Assembly (NCBI GenBank): GCA_003427395.1
Contig: BFEA01000172.1
Span: 1,118,186-1,174,100, forward strand
DNA: 55,915 nucleotides
Origin: Chara braunii
Taxonomy: Eukaryota; Streptophyta; Charophyceae; Charales; Characeae
Reading direction: 5' to 3'
In this document: piece after piece, positions 44,563 to 54,245 of the stretch
Layout of the letters: the number at the start of each line of letters is the position of its first letter
How positions within the stretch are numbered: position 1 is the stretch's first letter
Notes under the pieces: generated by a model
Seen by the model: only the letters and a program-made list of their open reading frames with translations
Told to the model about the DNA's origin: nothing
The model's database searches: none
Translations under genes and position numbers: made by a program

Positions 44563-44724
44563 TGTTATTTTTGTGAAGCGATCTGATGAGTCTACTCCAT
44601 CTCTATGCGTCCTAGTGGGGAAGGGTATGCAGAATGGGTAGATTGTCGACAGCGTGTCGCACGAGCCCATGGCTCGTGCATCCAGTACAGGAATAGCAAT
44701 AAACCTTGGTTGTGTCCCTTGTGT
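44563..44724 (+). other. PHD-like zinc finger between RNase H and integrase
   Basis: Ligand spacing C-x2-C (CYFC, 44563-44574), later D-C, an R where the fourth Cys should be (CGT), then A-H-G-S-C (H-x2-C) and C-x2-C (CPLC, ending 44724), with a Trp before the last pair, fits a Cys4-His-Cys3 PHD finger. A TGA at about 44584 interrupts it. PHD fingers read histone tails; in an element they could steer integration. Confidence 0.5.
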
Positions 44725-46206
44725 CGGACTGATAAGATCCCGACCGAAGCTCGATTTCTTGATGCCACGTCAGAAGGGTTGGGAAAAACCCGAAAGTTTA
44801 GAAGGGTTGAGGTATGGACGGACATCGCTCTAATTGCCACCTTGGTAGGAAACCCCCTCCAGGACTTCACTAAGGAAGACAGGAGGAGGGCTAATGAAAG
44901 AGCTCGGGATTATCGTTGGAACAAGGGACGGTTAGAAAAACGGAAGGCGGATGGTAGCGGGATTTGGATGGTAGTGCCGCACCCGTTCATGAGGTATGAC
45001 TAGGTTTAGACGGCGCATGAAGAAATTGCAGCCCATTTTGCCGTACGGATCACGGAAGCGGCAATCGATAAGAATGAATGGTATTGGTCCAATATTCGCG
45101 ATGATGTGAAATTCATCGTCGCGAATTGTCAGGTCTGCGCTGCTGACAAAGCGCCGATCCAGCCGCCAAGATCGATAGTACCTACGGTAGTCGAACGGCC
45201 GTTTCAGAGGGTTAGCATGGATACTACCGATATTGTGGTGCCCCCTGGACCTAATAGCTGCGAATATTCAATCCTACTGGTATTCGTAGATCATTTTTCG
45301 AAATGGATCGAGACATATCCGTGTCGTACGTGACAAGCTGCTGAAATCGCGCGATACATCAACCGGTTTCTAGGTATGCACCAGGACACAGAGGAAACCC
45401 TGACTGACAATGGGGTAGAATTCAGAGGGGAAGTATTAAGGAATCTGGTCGTGCATGGCGTCGCTATTCGGAATACAACACCCCACATATCACAATCTAA
45501 TGACCTAGTAGAAAACGCAAATCGAGTGATAAAGACCGCATTGCGACGAAACATCGCGGCACGCGATCCGACTCGCAGGCCCTGGCCCGATATCATAGAT
45601 CACATCTTGGCAGTCCATCGAGGAACGCCTCACGAATCGACGGGCCTTAGCCCCTTCCAATTACGAACCAATAACGTAGCTTGTGTCTCGATACCAAGCC
45701 TCCTCGATGAATCTTCATTGAACCGACGGCCCACAAGGGCCACGGCTCAGGACAAGGCCAAGCGGCACATGGAGCTGATAGAACGGTCCCTTCCCCGATT
45801 GGCTCGAAAGCGCCAGAAAATGACTGAATTGGCCCACGACCGACAGGTTCGTAGCTACGAGGCCCGAAATGGGAACGCAGGACCATGGCCCCAGTATAAA
45901 TTAGGGGACCTGGTGCAGGTGAGGAAATGTGCTCGCCAAGGGAAGATAGCGCCACGATTCTTCGGGCGATTTCGCGTGATCAAACTCGGCCCAAACGGAG
46001 TGAACACCGTGCGCCTCGTGTCGGAAGTCTCGGGAAGCCGATCGGCTCGATCGATCGTACGCCACGTATCCTATCTACGTCCTTTCCCTTCCTCTCCATC
46101 TCCAGTTGTGTCTGCTTCCTCCTTCACTACGGACGAGGAAGACAACTCCTTATCGCTCTCATCCTCTCCTGCTTCTCTTACTCCGTCCTCATCGCCATCG
46201 CCATGA
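44725..46206 (+). pseudogene. pol: Integrase
   Basis: N-terminal HHCC zinc module: AHEEIAAHF (H-x4-H) and CQVC (around 45135). The catalytic core has Asp in SMDTTDI (codon 45220), Asp in LTDNGVEF (45406) and Glu in LVENANRVIK (45511), 35 codons after the second Asp. The C-terminal part, from KLGDLVQVRK to RHVSYLRPF, is the GPY/F-type module. A Ser/Asp-rich tail ends at TGA 46204-46206. Stops at 45001, 45007 and 45331 interrupt the frame. The catalytic residues are intact, so decay is by stops, not by loss of the active site. Integrase inserts the DNA copy into the host chromosome. Confidence 0.87.
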
Positions 46207-47630
46207 GTTTTCTCACTGAGCGAGTTCTCGGCGATCACATGATGGCGCCACGTGGCGACATCTCGACAATTCGGCAAGTTCATCATCCGCGATTCAGTCT
46301 GGACCTCCTACGGCTCGCGCAGTTCTTTCGCACTACCGGGGTATACGCAGCGGCCGAGTTCCGATTCACCGGCCATCATCAAGTGATCGTACTGGCAGAG
46401 GCACGGCGGTTCGACAACTGTCAGCACCAGGAGTTAGCCACGTATCCATGGTGACATTAGCGCAATCAGCCCTCTGCGACACATGCCCATCCGGATGTCG
46501 CTAAGGGAGTGGGGACAACAACTGGCAGCAGAATGGAGTCAGTGGCTTACTCGCCGCGGCGATGATCTTGTCCCCGTAGATGGTGTCGACGTCGGAGGAC
46601 TCCGCACGTCTCGACTCGAGCCCATGGTGGTACTTCCTGAGCTCGTCCCTTTCAAGCATCCCCAATGAACCGATCCCGACTCTCTACCTTCGCTCTCCCC
46701 TCTCTCTTCCCTACCTTCTGGTAGTCTGACCTTTGCCCCCGTCTCTCCTTTCGTCTGGAACCACTTGCGGTCCTGCTTCTCGATCAAAGACAGTGAGAGC
46801 GGTGGTGCGAGCATTTCGTCGATCTTTCGGTGTGTCTAATCGGAGTGCAGCTGACGTGGACGAGGGACGTAGAGCACCGCACTTGGGTCGCATACGTGGA
46901 GCTGTTAATTATCCCAGCGTGGAGGACGGCGGTGGAAGGAGACTTTCTCGGATTTCTATTCGGATCGGTGCATCCCGGCTATCGACAGCAGATCATACAG
47001 GAACTCACGATTCCCCTCGCGCAGCTGGTTGATGATCTCCCTCTCGATATCATCTCGCAGAGCGACGAGAGCCCGGTCCCGCTCATCTTTTCATGGGCCT
47101 TGACACCCTACCTGCAATGGTCGGCTTGCCTCGAGGAGTTAGCGGGCAACAACAACCCGCCATCACAACAACCATACCTGGATCCCCGGGAGATAATCGA
47201 CCTTGCCTTCTTTCAGCCTCGAACGGCCTCCGAAGACGAAGCGATAACGCCAGAGGAAGAGGAGGAGGAGGAGGAGGAGGGAGACGAAGGAGAAGAGGAA
47301 ACCCCAAAAAGGGGAAGTTACAGCGAGCACAGCAAGGGAAAGCAGAGCGACGACGAAGAAGAAGACGAGGAGGAAGAGGAGGAATCTGAGTAGGAAACCC
47401 TGGGAGAAGAGGCGGATCGCGTGGAAGGCGCGGAGGAGGATCTCGAGGCGGTGCGGAAGAGAGAAGAAATCGCCGCCGGCAAGCAGCAGCTGGACTACGC
47501 AAGCGAGGCGGATCTGCCAATCTCAAACGATGTTGCGAAGGATCCGGAGCCGCCTAAGCCCTCCCTCATAATGGTAATCGATTCCCTCGCTTCCACCGGA
47601 TCGTCCGATATCAGGAGTTTCCGGAGATAG
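46203..47630 (+). pseudogene. Extra ORF3 downstream of pol, unknown function
   Basis: The ATG at 46203 overlaps the pol stop as ATGA, an arrangement that suits stop-and-restart translation. The frame starts MSFLTERVLGDHM and stops at 46454. It continues one base shifted to 46668 (with GQQLAAEWSQWLTRRG), and again from 46830 to 47393 and on to 47630 in one frame with a TAG at 47391-47393. The 46669-46829 junction is unclear. Later parts have an aromatic/leucine-rich region (46880-47150) and a very acidic Glu/Asp run (47245-47390). I do not recognise it. Some Ty3/Gypsy lineages carry an envelope-like or other extra ORF at this place, but no signal peptide or membrane segment is evident here. 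Confidence 0.55.
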
Positions 47631-49506
47631 TAGCGGGGTTGGAACGCTTTTTACCCCCACTCCCGACTAACCCACCCCCTTGCCATGCCCCCATGCATCG
47701 TCTTCCCTTTCACCTTCCCTTAGGACATTGATGTATGGTTGATTGGCACGTGCCACGGCAACGACACGCACGATCCCCTCCTCGGACTGAAGAGAGCCCA
47801 TCCTGAGGAAATTGTAGGATAGAGCCACGTGTGCCACCCTTAATGACTTTCACACTCTTTTGCACGGTTGGTGGCAACGTAAAAAGCTCCACGTGACGAT
47901 CGATTAGAGAGACCGACACGTGTCACGATTCAAGCAAGCAGGAGCTTGCTTAAGATTGAAACCCCCTGGGCATCACATATGTGATGAACCAATTTCTGTT
48001 CCGCGCGATCTTCTGTGCGATGACAATGAGGGGTCCTAAGATAGGAAGGTTGAGCCAATTACGGGAGATCGGGATTGAGGGAAAATTGCATCAATGTCCT
48101 CGCTTTTTCGTCTTTTCTTTTTCGCCGCTTCTTTTCGGACGGTTGGGTTTAGGGCCGGGCAAGTCCCGAGATGGCCGATTGAGTGGCTGGCGCGCCGAGA
48201 AGGCGCAATTCATAATGGTTGACGTCACTTCTTTCCTGTTCTGTTGTTGGATTTTAGGTGCGGAGATCGCGCGGGAATTTTCACTTCGTTCTTTTCGAAT
48301 TTTTCTTTCTCTTCTTTTGAATCTTGTTGAGTCTTGACAGCTCTTCAGGATTAGTATTTCTTTTGCATTAGCTAGGAATTTAGGAATTTAGGAATTCGGG
48401 ATCTCTTTTGCCGCGCGCTGTCTTTCTTGCGCGCTTCTTTTTGTGGTTGCAACGGAATTCTGATTAATCGGCGCCCTTAATCTTGCAAGTAACTGTAACT
48501 TTTGGGCGGGCGCCTGTGTAACTGTATCTTTTTTCTTGAGATTCGTCTTTTCCGCTCTCCCTTCCCCTTCTGTTGTGCCTAGTTAGCCCACGGCTTGCAT
48601 GCTCGGATCGATGCGTGGAGAGTGGCTACGTCCCCCACACCACGGTCTGGCCATGCAGAACGTAGGCGCTCCCTCTCCTAATCTCCTTTCTAAAACCTTG
48701 CAATTCTGTGTTCTCCGCGCATGCACACACGGTATAAATTCTGGCTGCGCGATTAGATAGCTCTCTTAACCAGCTGTTGGAAGCTCGGGGTAGCGCGATC
48801 AGTGAGGGTCGGCTCACGAGCGAAGTAAAAGGTGAGTTGAAGTGGGAGTCGGGCGACCTGACGAGCTGGTGCTGAATGCGCGGGGTTGACGCGTGGGGCT
48901 ACGACGGACTGTAGCGCGCGGGCGAACTTGACGGGTGCAGGAGGACTATGCAGGGTGACGAATTCATGGGTTGGTGCGTGACGACGGACTGTCCGCATCG
49001 GAGAGAGAGAGAGAGAGAGGAAGAGGGAGCTAAGGTTGATGGACGTGAATTTGCAGTTTTCTTTGTCTTTTCTCCCTCTTTGCTTTTGTATATAAATTTT
49101 GATCTCGGCTCAGGGCGACCGCCCGTTTTCTTTTGTTTTCGGAATCTTGGTTTGGTTTTGGCCCACACTCGTTTTGCGATTAATCTCGATCTTGTTGTCG
49201 TGTTTTGTCGAATGAATGGATGAATGAATGTCACGTTTGTTGTTTCTCTTTTGTCTGGTCCTTGCCTTTGCTTGTCATTTTGATACATTCATGAGCATGG
49301 TAAAAACTTCTGTGTAGTCGCCATTACTGCTCCCGTTGCTGTTTATTCCTTTTTGAGCCACTATTGTTGCTGTGATGTCTGATGTGTAATAGCACCTTGC
49401 CTGCTTAGGAACGATTGCGTGCGGGATCACGGAGTGATTAGATGATTGGGTAGTGGTTTGTCCAGAAACAAGTGAATACCTCGCGGGGATGCGTGTAAGC
49501 GCGATC
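47631..49506. other. Non-coding tail of the LTR element
   Basis: About 1.9 kb without a coding frame. A purine run (about 48998-49029, GA repeats then GGAAGAGGGAG) is the best polypurine-tract candidate, but it lies about 480 bases left of the start of the 3' LTR as drawn. A TATAAA-like string is near 48732. Confidence 0.5.
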
Positions 49507-50416
49507 TGATCTGCGCAGCCTACACGTATCCACACCCGCCGATTCGCGACCACTGACGAACTTGACACCCTTGATATCGGATAGGCGGGAATTTTCCTTC
49601 CCCCACGAACCTAAACGGATAGGAGTTTTCGATATCACATCGGAAAATCTCCTTGCCGGTTAGACGTGTGCGGAAGAATTCCATCACACTGCAATGATAA
49701 GGTGTCGAGTTCTTGGGACTCAGAGTACTTCGACCCTTGGGTGCGAGAGTGTATTAGGCAAAGATACTTGGAATTCCCCTGCCTAACCGAGAATCGATTG
49801 TGCCCCAGGGAGTTTCACTGCGCCACAACCAACGATCCGAGGTGCCCCGATTTTCCCACTTCGGACAACACGCAATATTTCATATCCCCCGGCTTCGTCG
49901 TTATCTCTACCAATTTCCCCCCCTTCCGTCTCCTCCTCCCATATCACCAACTCACGGTGATTCCGTGGAATTCCATCGCCCCGTACTGGCCCCGCATGCC
50001 CTGCGGAAACTGCCGGCGACGCAGCAACCGACGAGCCCCTGAAAAAGGGCCCAACCCAAACGCGCGACGACAGACGCCACATGTCTGCACTCAAAGGTCC
50101 GACTCATCGGGAACACAACCATCCCGGGCAAGCCTCTCCCCGAACCGCCACCCCCAAAACAGACAGATCGGACGGCCTTGAATGCACCGCGCATGCCATC
50201 TGCCTTATGCTGCACGGCATCGAACGCCAACATGCCGAAAGCAACCCGCCCCCCCCTTAGCTCTATTGCATCTATGCCCCTGAAACTTTGCCACAGGAGA
50301 TCTCAGTTCCGACCTGGGACTCCACCCCCACTTCCCCAAAAATCCTTGGCACACCCCTTCTCGCACTTCCAGGCCCACATCCCACTCTGATCAGGAAGTC
50401 TCGCCGGGCGTGAGGT
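49507..50416 (+). repeat. 3' LTR
   Basis: Direct repeat of 39259-40180, beginning TGATCTGCGCAGCC and ending in the GGGCGTGAGG block. It is slightly shorter by small indels. No target-site duplication could be recognised beyond either LTR. Confidence 0.8.
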
Positions 50417-50532
50417 TGGCGTCACATGCTCATATCAGCAGCACTAGCACTGGCAGGAGGGATGTTAAAAAAAAAAAAAAAAGATGCTTAAGGTGGATCA
50501 TCACTTACAGTGTAATCAGTTAGGGGATTCTT

Positions 50533-50590
50533 CAGACTGTTGAGGGTTCAGCCTCCTGATGAGTCGGTGGAACTCCGACGAAACAGTTTG
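50533..50590 (+). ncRNA. Type III hammerhead ribozyme, complete
   Basis: Stem III CAGACTGT (50533-50540) pairs with ACAGTTTG (50583-50590), eight pairs including one G-U. Expected cleavage is after T50541. Stem I is GAGG/CCTC (50542-50545 with 50552-50555). Core CTGATGA is 50556-50562. Stem II is GTCGG/CCGAC (50563-50567 with 50575-50579). GAA follows at 50580-50582. All core bases of the hammerhead family are present. In plants such type III motifs occur in viroid-like RNAs and in retrozymes, where they cut the transcript into units. Confidence 0.87.
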
Positions 50591-50670
50591 TCACAGCCCC
50601 TCGTTTGTTGCCCTCTTCTCCCTCCCTGCCTACGGTTACCGGGCAGCTCTGTTTGACGATATATATGTAT

Positions 50671-50700
50671 AAACTCCGACGAAACAGTTTGTCACAGCCC
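50671..50700 (+). ncRNA. Partial hammerhead (3' half)
   Basis: Carries CTCCGACGAAACAGTTTGTC but lacks the CTGATGA core and stem I. A remnant from a tandem unit, not expected to cleave. Confidence 0.8.
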
Positions 50701-51054
50701 CTCGTTTGTTGTCCTCTTCTCTCTCTCTGCCTACGGTTTACCGGGCAGTTCTGTTTGTGACGATATATACATATATTCGTGGTAGCCGGCGTTCGGCCAG
50801 GGCCAGACGGCCAAACCCGAACGCCCGAACGTTCGGGCACCCCTGTAGACTCGTTCGGCCGTTCGGGCCGAACGCGGACCAAAAAAAAAAAAAAAAAGAA
50901 GTCTGAAAAAAATCTATGTGATGCAGAAAACTAAACAGCACAACATTTGCCTCATTATTACATCCAAATTCTTCACCAAATTTGAAATAAAAATGAAATA
51001 TGAAAAACAAATAATAATAATAAAAAAAAAAATGCAGAGAAAATTAAACTCAGT

Positions 51055-51345
51055 GCTGTCCCCTAGCCGGTATCGCCCACCTGGTGCGAGGTCCCATTAG
51101 CAGTCGGATAGGAGTGTGGCCGATCCAGTGTGACACTGAGTGACAGCGGGCTGACAGGTTCATTACGAATTTCTGGGCTGAAAAAACAGGAAAAAGGGCA
51201 AAAAAAAAAAGAAGAAACAGAGACCTCCCACCGGAAATCACAGCAGCGTGCTTCCCAGCCATCAGGGGCCAAGTCCCACTGCCAGCGAATCGGTTCAGTT
51301 TCCTAGCCAGTGTGATGTTGAGCGGCACTAAATACGTGGAATAAA
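51055..51345 (-). mobile_element. SINE-like dispersed repeat, minus orientation
   Basis: On the minus strand GGTGGGCGATACC and TAATGGGACCTCGCACCAGG resemble 53097-53120 and 30785. A second piece near 51268 (minus strand GGCAGTGGGACTTGGCCCC) matches 52763-52781. Boundaries are unclear. Confidence 0.4.
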
Positions 51346-51835
51346 GTATCGGGGCTGTGAAATTTGGACAGCATAAAAACGGTCAGAGCCCTGCAGGCAT
51401 GTTCTGCCTCCTGAACCACATCCGCACGTGCAAAATCAGCTTGGCGGCACCTTACAAACTCCGCTGTGACTGGGGGCCTCGCTGCACTACTCTCCACATG
51501 CACAAAAGACAAAAGACTTAGAGGTGGAAATGTATCTAGCCTCATTTCACATTTGGAGAGTGGTGCAGCGACTGGGTGCGACAATTCTTGTGGGGCAGTT
51601 CCCGTGCGGTAGGGGCGAGGCACCTCCGCGGGTGTAAGCGGTTCATGGGACAGTGGTTGGGGGACTGGGGACACGCTCACCGGCCAACGAGATGATCGTG
51701 GAACATGGTAGCAGAGAAGAATCGCCAGCACGGTAGCACCAGAGTTCTCACTGGATCGCTTTGCAAGTCCTGACGAGAGAGAGACACTCCTCTAATGAGA
51801 GACTTCGCTAGACGAGGTAGACAGACTCCATTCCG

Positions 51836-51837
<2 letters not shown>

Positions 51838-51900
<63 letters not shown>
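51838..51900. repeat. (GA)n microsatellite
   Basis: Uninterrupted GA run. The region around it (51346-52190) shows no gene; the frames through it are composition artefacts. Confidence 0.97.
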
Positions 51901-51904
<4 letters not shown>

Positions 51905-52193
51905 TCGAATGTCAAGGAGGGATCGCGCGAGGGTTTGTGCCGCTGTTCTTGTACTTGCTCACCAGATCGGACAGGACACTCGTCGCTTGTTGGAGATGGT
52001 TGGGTAGAGGTCGAGGCTACCATTGCCGGGAATGGTGAATCTCCCTGGGATGGAAAACATGCTCTCGACGAGGAACACAGATTGTGTTCGATCCTCTGCC
52101 ATGCATCTGTGGCCACTATTGCTGGAGGTGGTCCACCCTCCGCCTGCACACACCCATCCCCTCGACCCTGTGGAATGTCCCCGTGCACGACTG

Positions 52194-52361
52194 AGGGCCA
52201 GATCCCACGGGCCAAGAGGATTGGAGTAAGTGGCTGAATCTGGACATGTTCCGCACAGAGATGCAGAAAAGCAGTTCAATCACAACTGTTTGCACCTCTC
52301 CACAAACACGTCCAGATTCAGAGGCTTATTCCAATCCTCTTTGCCAGTGGGATCTGGCCCT
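52194..52361. repeat. Foldback hairpin, arms of about 54-56 bp
   Basis: The left arm (52194-52249, starting AGGGCCAGATCCCAC) is nearly the reverse complement of the right arm (52308-52361, ending GTGGGATCTGGCCCT), with a spacer of 58 bases. Mismatches are few and scattered. It could be a small foldback/MITE-like element or a microRNA-precursor-like hairpin. Confidence 0.85.
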
Positions 52362-52501
52362 GACAGTCATAGCAACTGTATAATCATTAACCATGTTCGC
52401 CACGTTCACAGCCTGCACTTCCAAACACGCATTTTCTAGGGACAGGCTCGCTCTCGCCCGCCCCAAGTCGAGGGAATCCTTGGCCCCTCTTCACGCACTC
52501 A

Positions 52502-52580
52502 GTTTTTTTTTTTTTTTTTTTTTTTCCCAATTCGAAATGGGTTTGATTCCCTAGCCGNCCTCGGAGCGGCTAGGGACTAG
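52502..52580. other. T tract and short palindrome with an unresolved base
   Basis: A T run (52503-52525) is followed by CCCTAGCCG (52549-52557), an N at 52558, eight bases, and CGGCTAGGG (52567-52575). The N sits near the hairpin tip, where base calling often fails. Between 52581 and 53094 nothing further is recognised except the GTGGGACTTGGCCCC string at 52766. Confidence 0.7.
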
Positions 52581-53094
52581 AACAGACGAGCCTCTTTTCC
52601 TCCAGAATACACGGATTTCGTGGCCAATAGGAACACTGAATGTTCTGACTGATGGCATTTCTTTTTTCGTAAGAAACCTGCACCCTGCGATCAATACAGA
52701 TCATCGGTTTCAGTTGATGTCACACAAACAAAGGTGATAGAATACCGGACCGAGTGAATTGGCAGTGGGACTTGGCCCCAGATCACAAATGATCTGATGG
52801 TGGTGGTTGCAAAAACAGTGAACAAAGTAACTGCCACATTTTCTGGAATAAACTCTACTTCTGACCGCAGGGATCCTGACACCCTCCATATACTCCCTGA
52901 TTGAAGGAGGGCTCCACTGGCGGGAAGCTGTCTTTGCACGGGCATGCCCAGTGTTAAGGAGAGGAGAAGGGGAACGAAGATCTCCTTACTTTTTTGGGTA
53001 ATACATGTAAAATACTGACCGTGGGATCACCAGTACTGCACGGCAGGATTTGAGTCACTCAACTGCCCCCACAAACTCGTTTCTATCCTATCCA

Positions 53095-53275
53095 GTTGTT
53101 AGTGGGACCTCGCCCCAGGCAGGTCGGGAGCAGCCCCCGCATGTTCTCTTGTGAACACGGTTCTGGCTGCTACGGGGTTCCCCGTATGCCTACAATTAGG
53201 AGTAGTGGTAGGTAGGTAGTGTGAGGTGAAATTGAGAGAAGAACATAGCTTTTAAAAAAGAAAAAGAAAAAAAAC
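53095..53275 (+). mobile_element. SINE-like dispersed repeat, copy with A-rich tail
   Basis: Matches 981-1214 (TAGGAGTAGTGGTAGGTA and flanks) and 30775-30900 (CCCGCATGTTC, GGCTACGGGGTTCC-like), and ends in an A-rich tail (53251-53273). Confidence 0.55.
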
Positions 53276-53790
53276 TCAGTGCGTGGGCGGGCACGTTTTA
53301 AAGACCGCCATCGTTGGCAAATTTTTATTTTTTTGCTTAGTCAAATGCCCTGAAAACTTACAGATGTGTACCTCACATGATACGAAACACAAATAATAAT
53401 AAGTTAATAATAATAATAATAATAATAATGTTTAGGCCCGGAAATAAAGTGCAAACAAAAAGTGAAAAGAGAAAAGAAAAACAAAATAGTAAGTGGGCGA
53501 GCACGTTTTGACACCACCATCTTTGGTGATTTATCATTTTTTTTTGGCTAAGCAAAATGCCTTCAACATTTGTAGGCATGTACCTCACATTACAAAGAAC
53601 TTACAAACAAACAAAAAAAAAAAAAAAAAAAAACTTTTAGGCCCCGAAATATTTTTTGGCGGGGGCTGAACCCCTTCCAGGTTCGGACCCCGAAAGGGAG
53701 CCTGAACCCCCGAACGGATGGAGATTGGCCCAGGGGCCTCCGTACGTACGGGCTGGTAACCATGTATATATATAGTCTACTTTGATTTTG
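53276..53790. other. AT-rich spacer with a small direct repeat
   Basis: Two related segments (about 53279-53420 and 53490-53610) share GTGGGCGRGCACGTTTT, TTTTTTTTGGCTWAG-like and AAATGCC/ACCTCACAT strings. AAT repeats lie at 53392-53428 and an A tract at 53612-53632. No gene. Confidence 0.6.
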
Positions 53791-53836
53791 GTTAAGGTAG
53801 ATTATCATTTACAGTGTAATCAGTGAGGAGAATCTG

Positions 53837-53894
53837 CAGACTGTTGAGGGTTCAGCCTCCTGATGAGTCGGTGAAACTCCGACGAAACAGTTTG
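53837..53894 (+). ncRNA. Type III hammerhead ribozyme, complete
   Basis: Same structure as 50533-50590: stem III CAGACTGT (53837-53844) with ACAGTTTG (53887-53894), stem I GAGG/CCTC, core CTGATGA (53860-53866), stem II GTCGG/CCGAC, then GAAA. It differs from the first copy by one base in the stem II loop region (GTGAAAC instead of GTGGAAC). Confidence 0.88.
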
Positions 53895-54014
53895 TCACAG
53901 CCCCTCGTTTGTTGTCCTCTTCTCCCTCTCTGCCTACGGTTTACCAGGCAGTTCTATTTATATATATATCGTCAAATAGAACTGCCTACGGTAAACCGTA
54001 GGCAGAGAGGGAGA

Positions 54015-54076
54015 AGGAGAAGAGGACAACAAACGAGGGGCTGTGACAAACTGTTTCGTCGGAGTTTCACCGACTC
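54015..54076 (-). ncRNA. Partial hammerhead (minus strand)
   Basis: Minus strand carries GAGTCGGTGAAACTCCGACG followed by AAACAGTTTGTC, but sequence upstream of GAGTCGG is TA-rich, so core and stem I are lost. Confidence 0.75.
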
Positions 54077-54100
54077 AATATATATATATATATATCTTCT

Positions 54101-54150
54101 CAGCCTCCTGATGAGTTGGTGAAAATCCGATGAAAACAGTTTGTCACAGC
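54101..54150 (+). ncRNA. Partial hammerhead, divergent
   Basis: Core CTGATGAG (54108-54115). Stem II GTTGG/CCGAT pairs with two wobble pairs. GAAAAC carries an extra A, and the 5' strand of stem III is absent. Probably inactive. Confidence 0.7.
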
Positions 54151-54245
54151 CCCTCATTTGTTGTCCTCTTCTCCCTCTCTGCCTACGGTTTAGCGGGCAG
54201 CTCTCTTTGATAATATTTATATATATATATAGATATATATTATAT

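Larger units (their letters stand above)
39259..50416 (+). mobile_element. Ty3/Gypsy LTR retrotransposon, full length but inactive
   Basis: Order: LTR, primer site, gag, protease, reverse transcriptase, RNase H, PHD-like finger, integrase, extra ORF3, non-coding tail, LTR. RT before integrase defines the Ty3/Gypsy order. No chromodomain is visible after the integrase C-terminus. Inactivating changes include many nonsense codons, frame changes, an altered RT catalytic motif and an altered gag zinc knuckle. The two LTRs differ at about 20 positions in about 390 compared by eye, mostly transitions, so the insertion is not very recent. Confidence 0.88.
50486..50770 (+). repeat. Hammerhead-bearing dispersed repeat, copy 1 (about 1.5 tandem units)
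   Basis: It starts CTTAAGGTGGATCATCACTT just after an A tract, contains a full hammerhead, then CAGCCCCTCGTTTGTTG, CTGCCTACGG and a TATA run. A second partial unit follows about 101 bases later (50671-50770) that lacks the 5' half of the ribozyme. It matches 53795-54245. Confidence 0.85.
53795..54245. repeat. Hammerhead-bearing repeat, three units in head-to-head/tail arrangement
   Basis: A plus-oriented unit (53795-53980) is followed by a minus-oriented partial unit (about 53984-54078) and another plus-oriented partial unit (about 54095-54245). The first junction is an exact palindrome: CTGCCTACGGT-AA-ACCGTAGGCAG (about 53983-54006). Confidence 0.85.

Noticed and set aside
47083-47526. Minus-strand Pro/Arg/Leu-rich frame
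   Set aside because: Antisense of the acidic Glu/Asp run of ORF3.
46203-47630. Envelope protein of an endogenous virus
   Set aside because: No signal peptide, membrane segment or cleavage-site pattern is visible; left as unknown ORF3.
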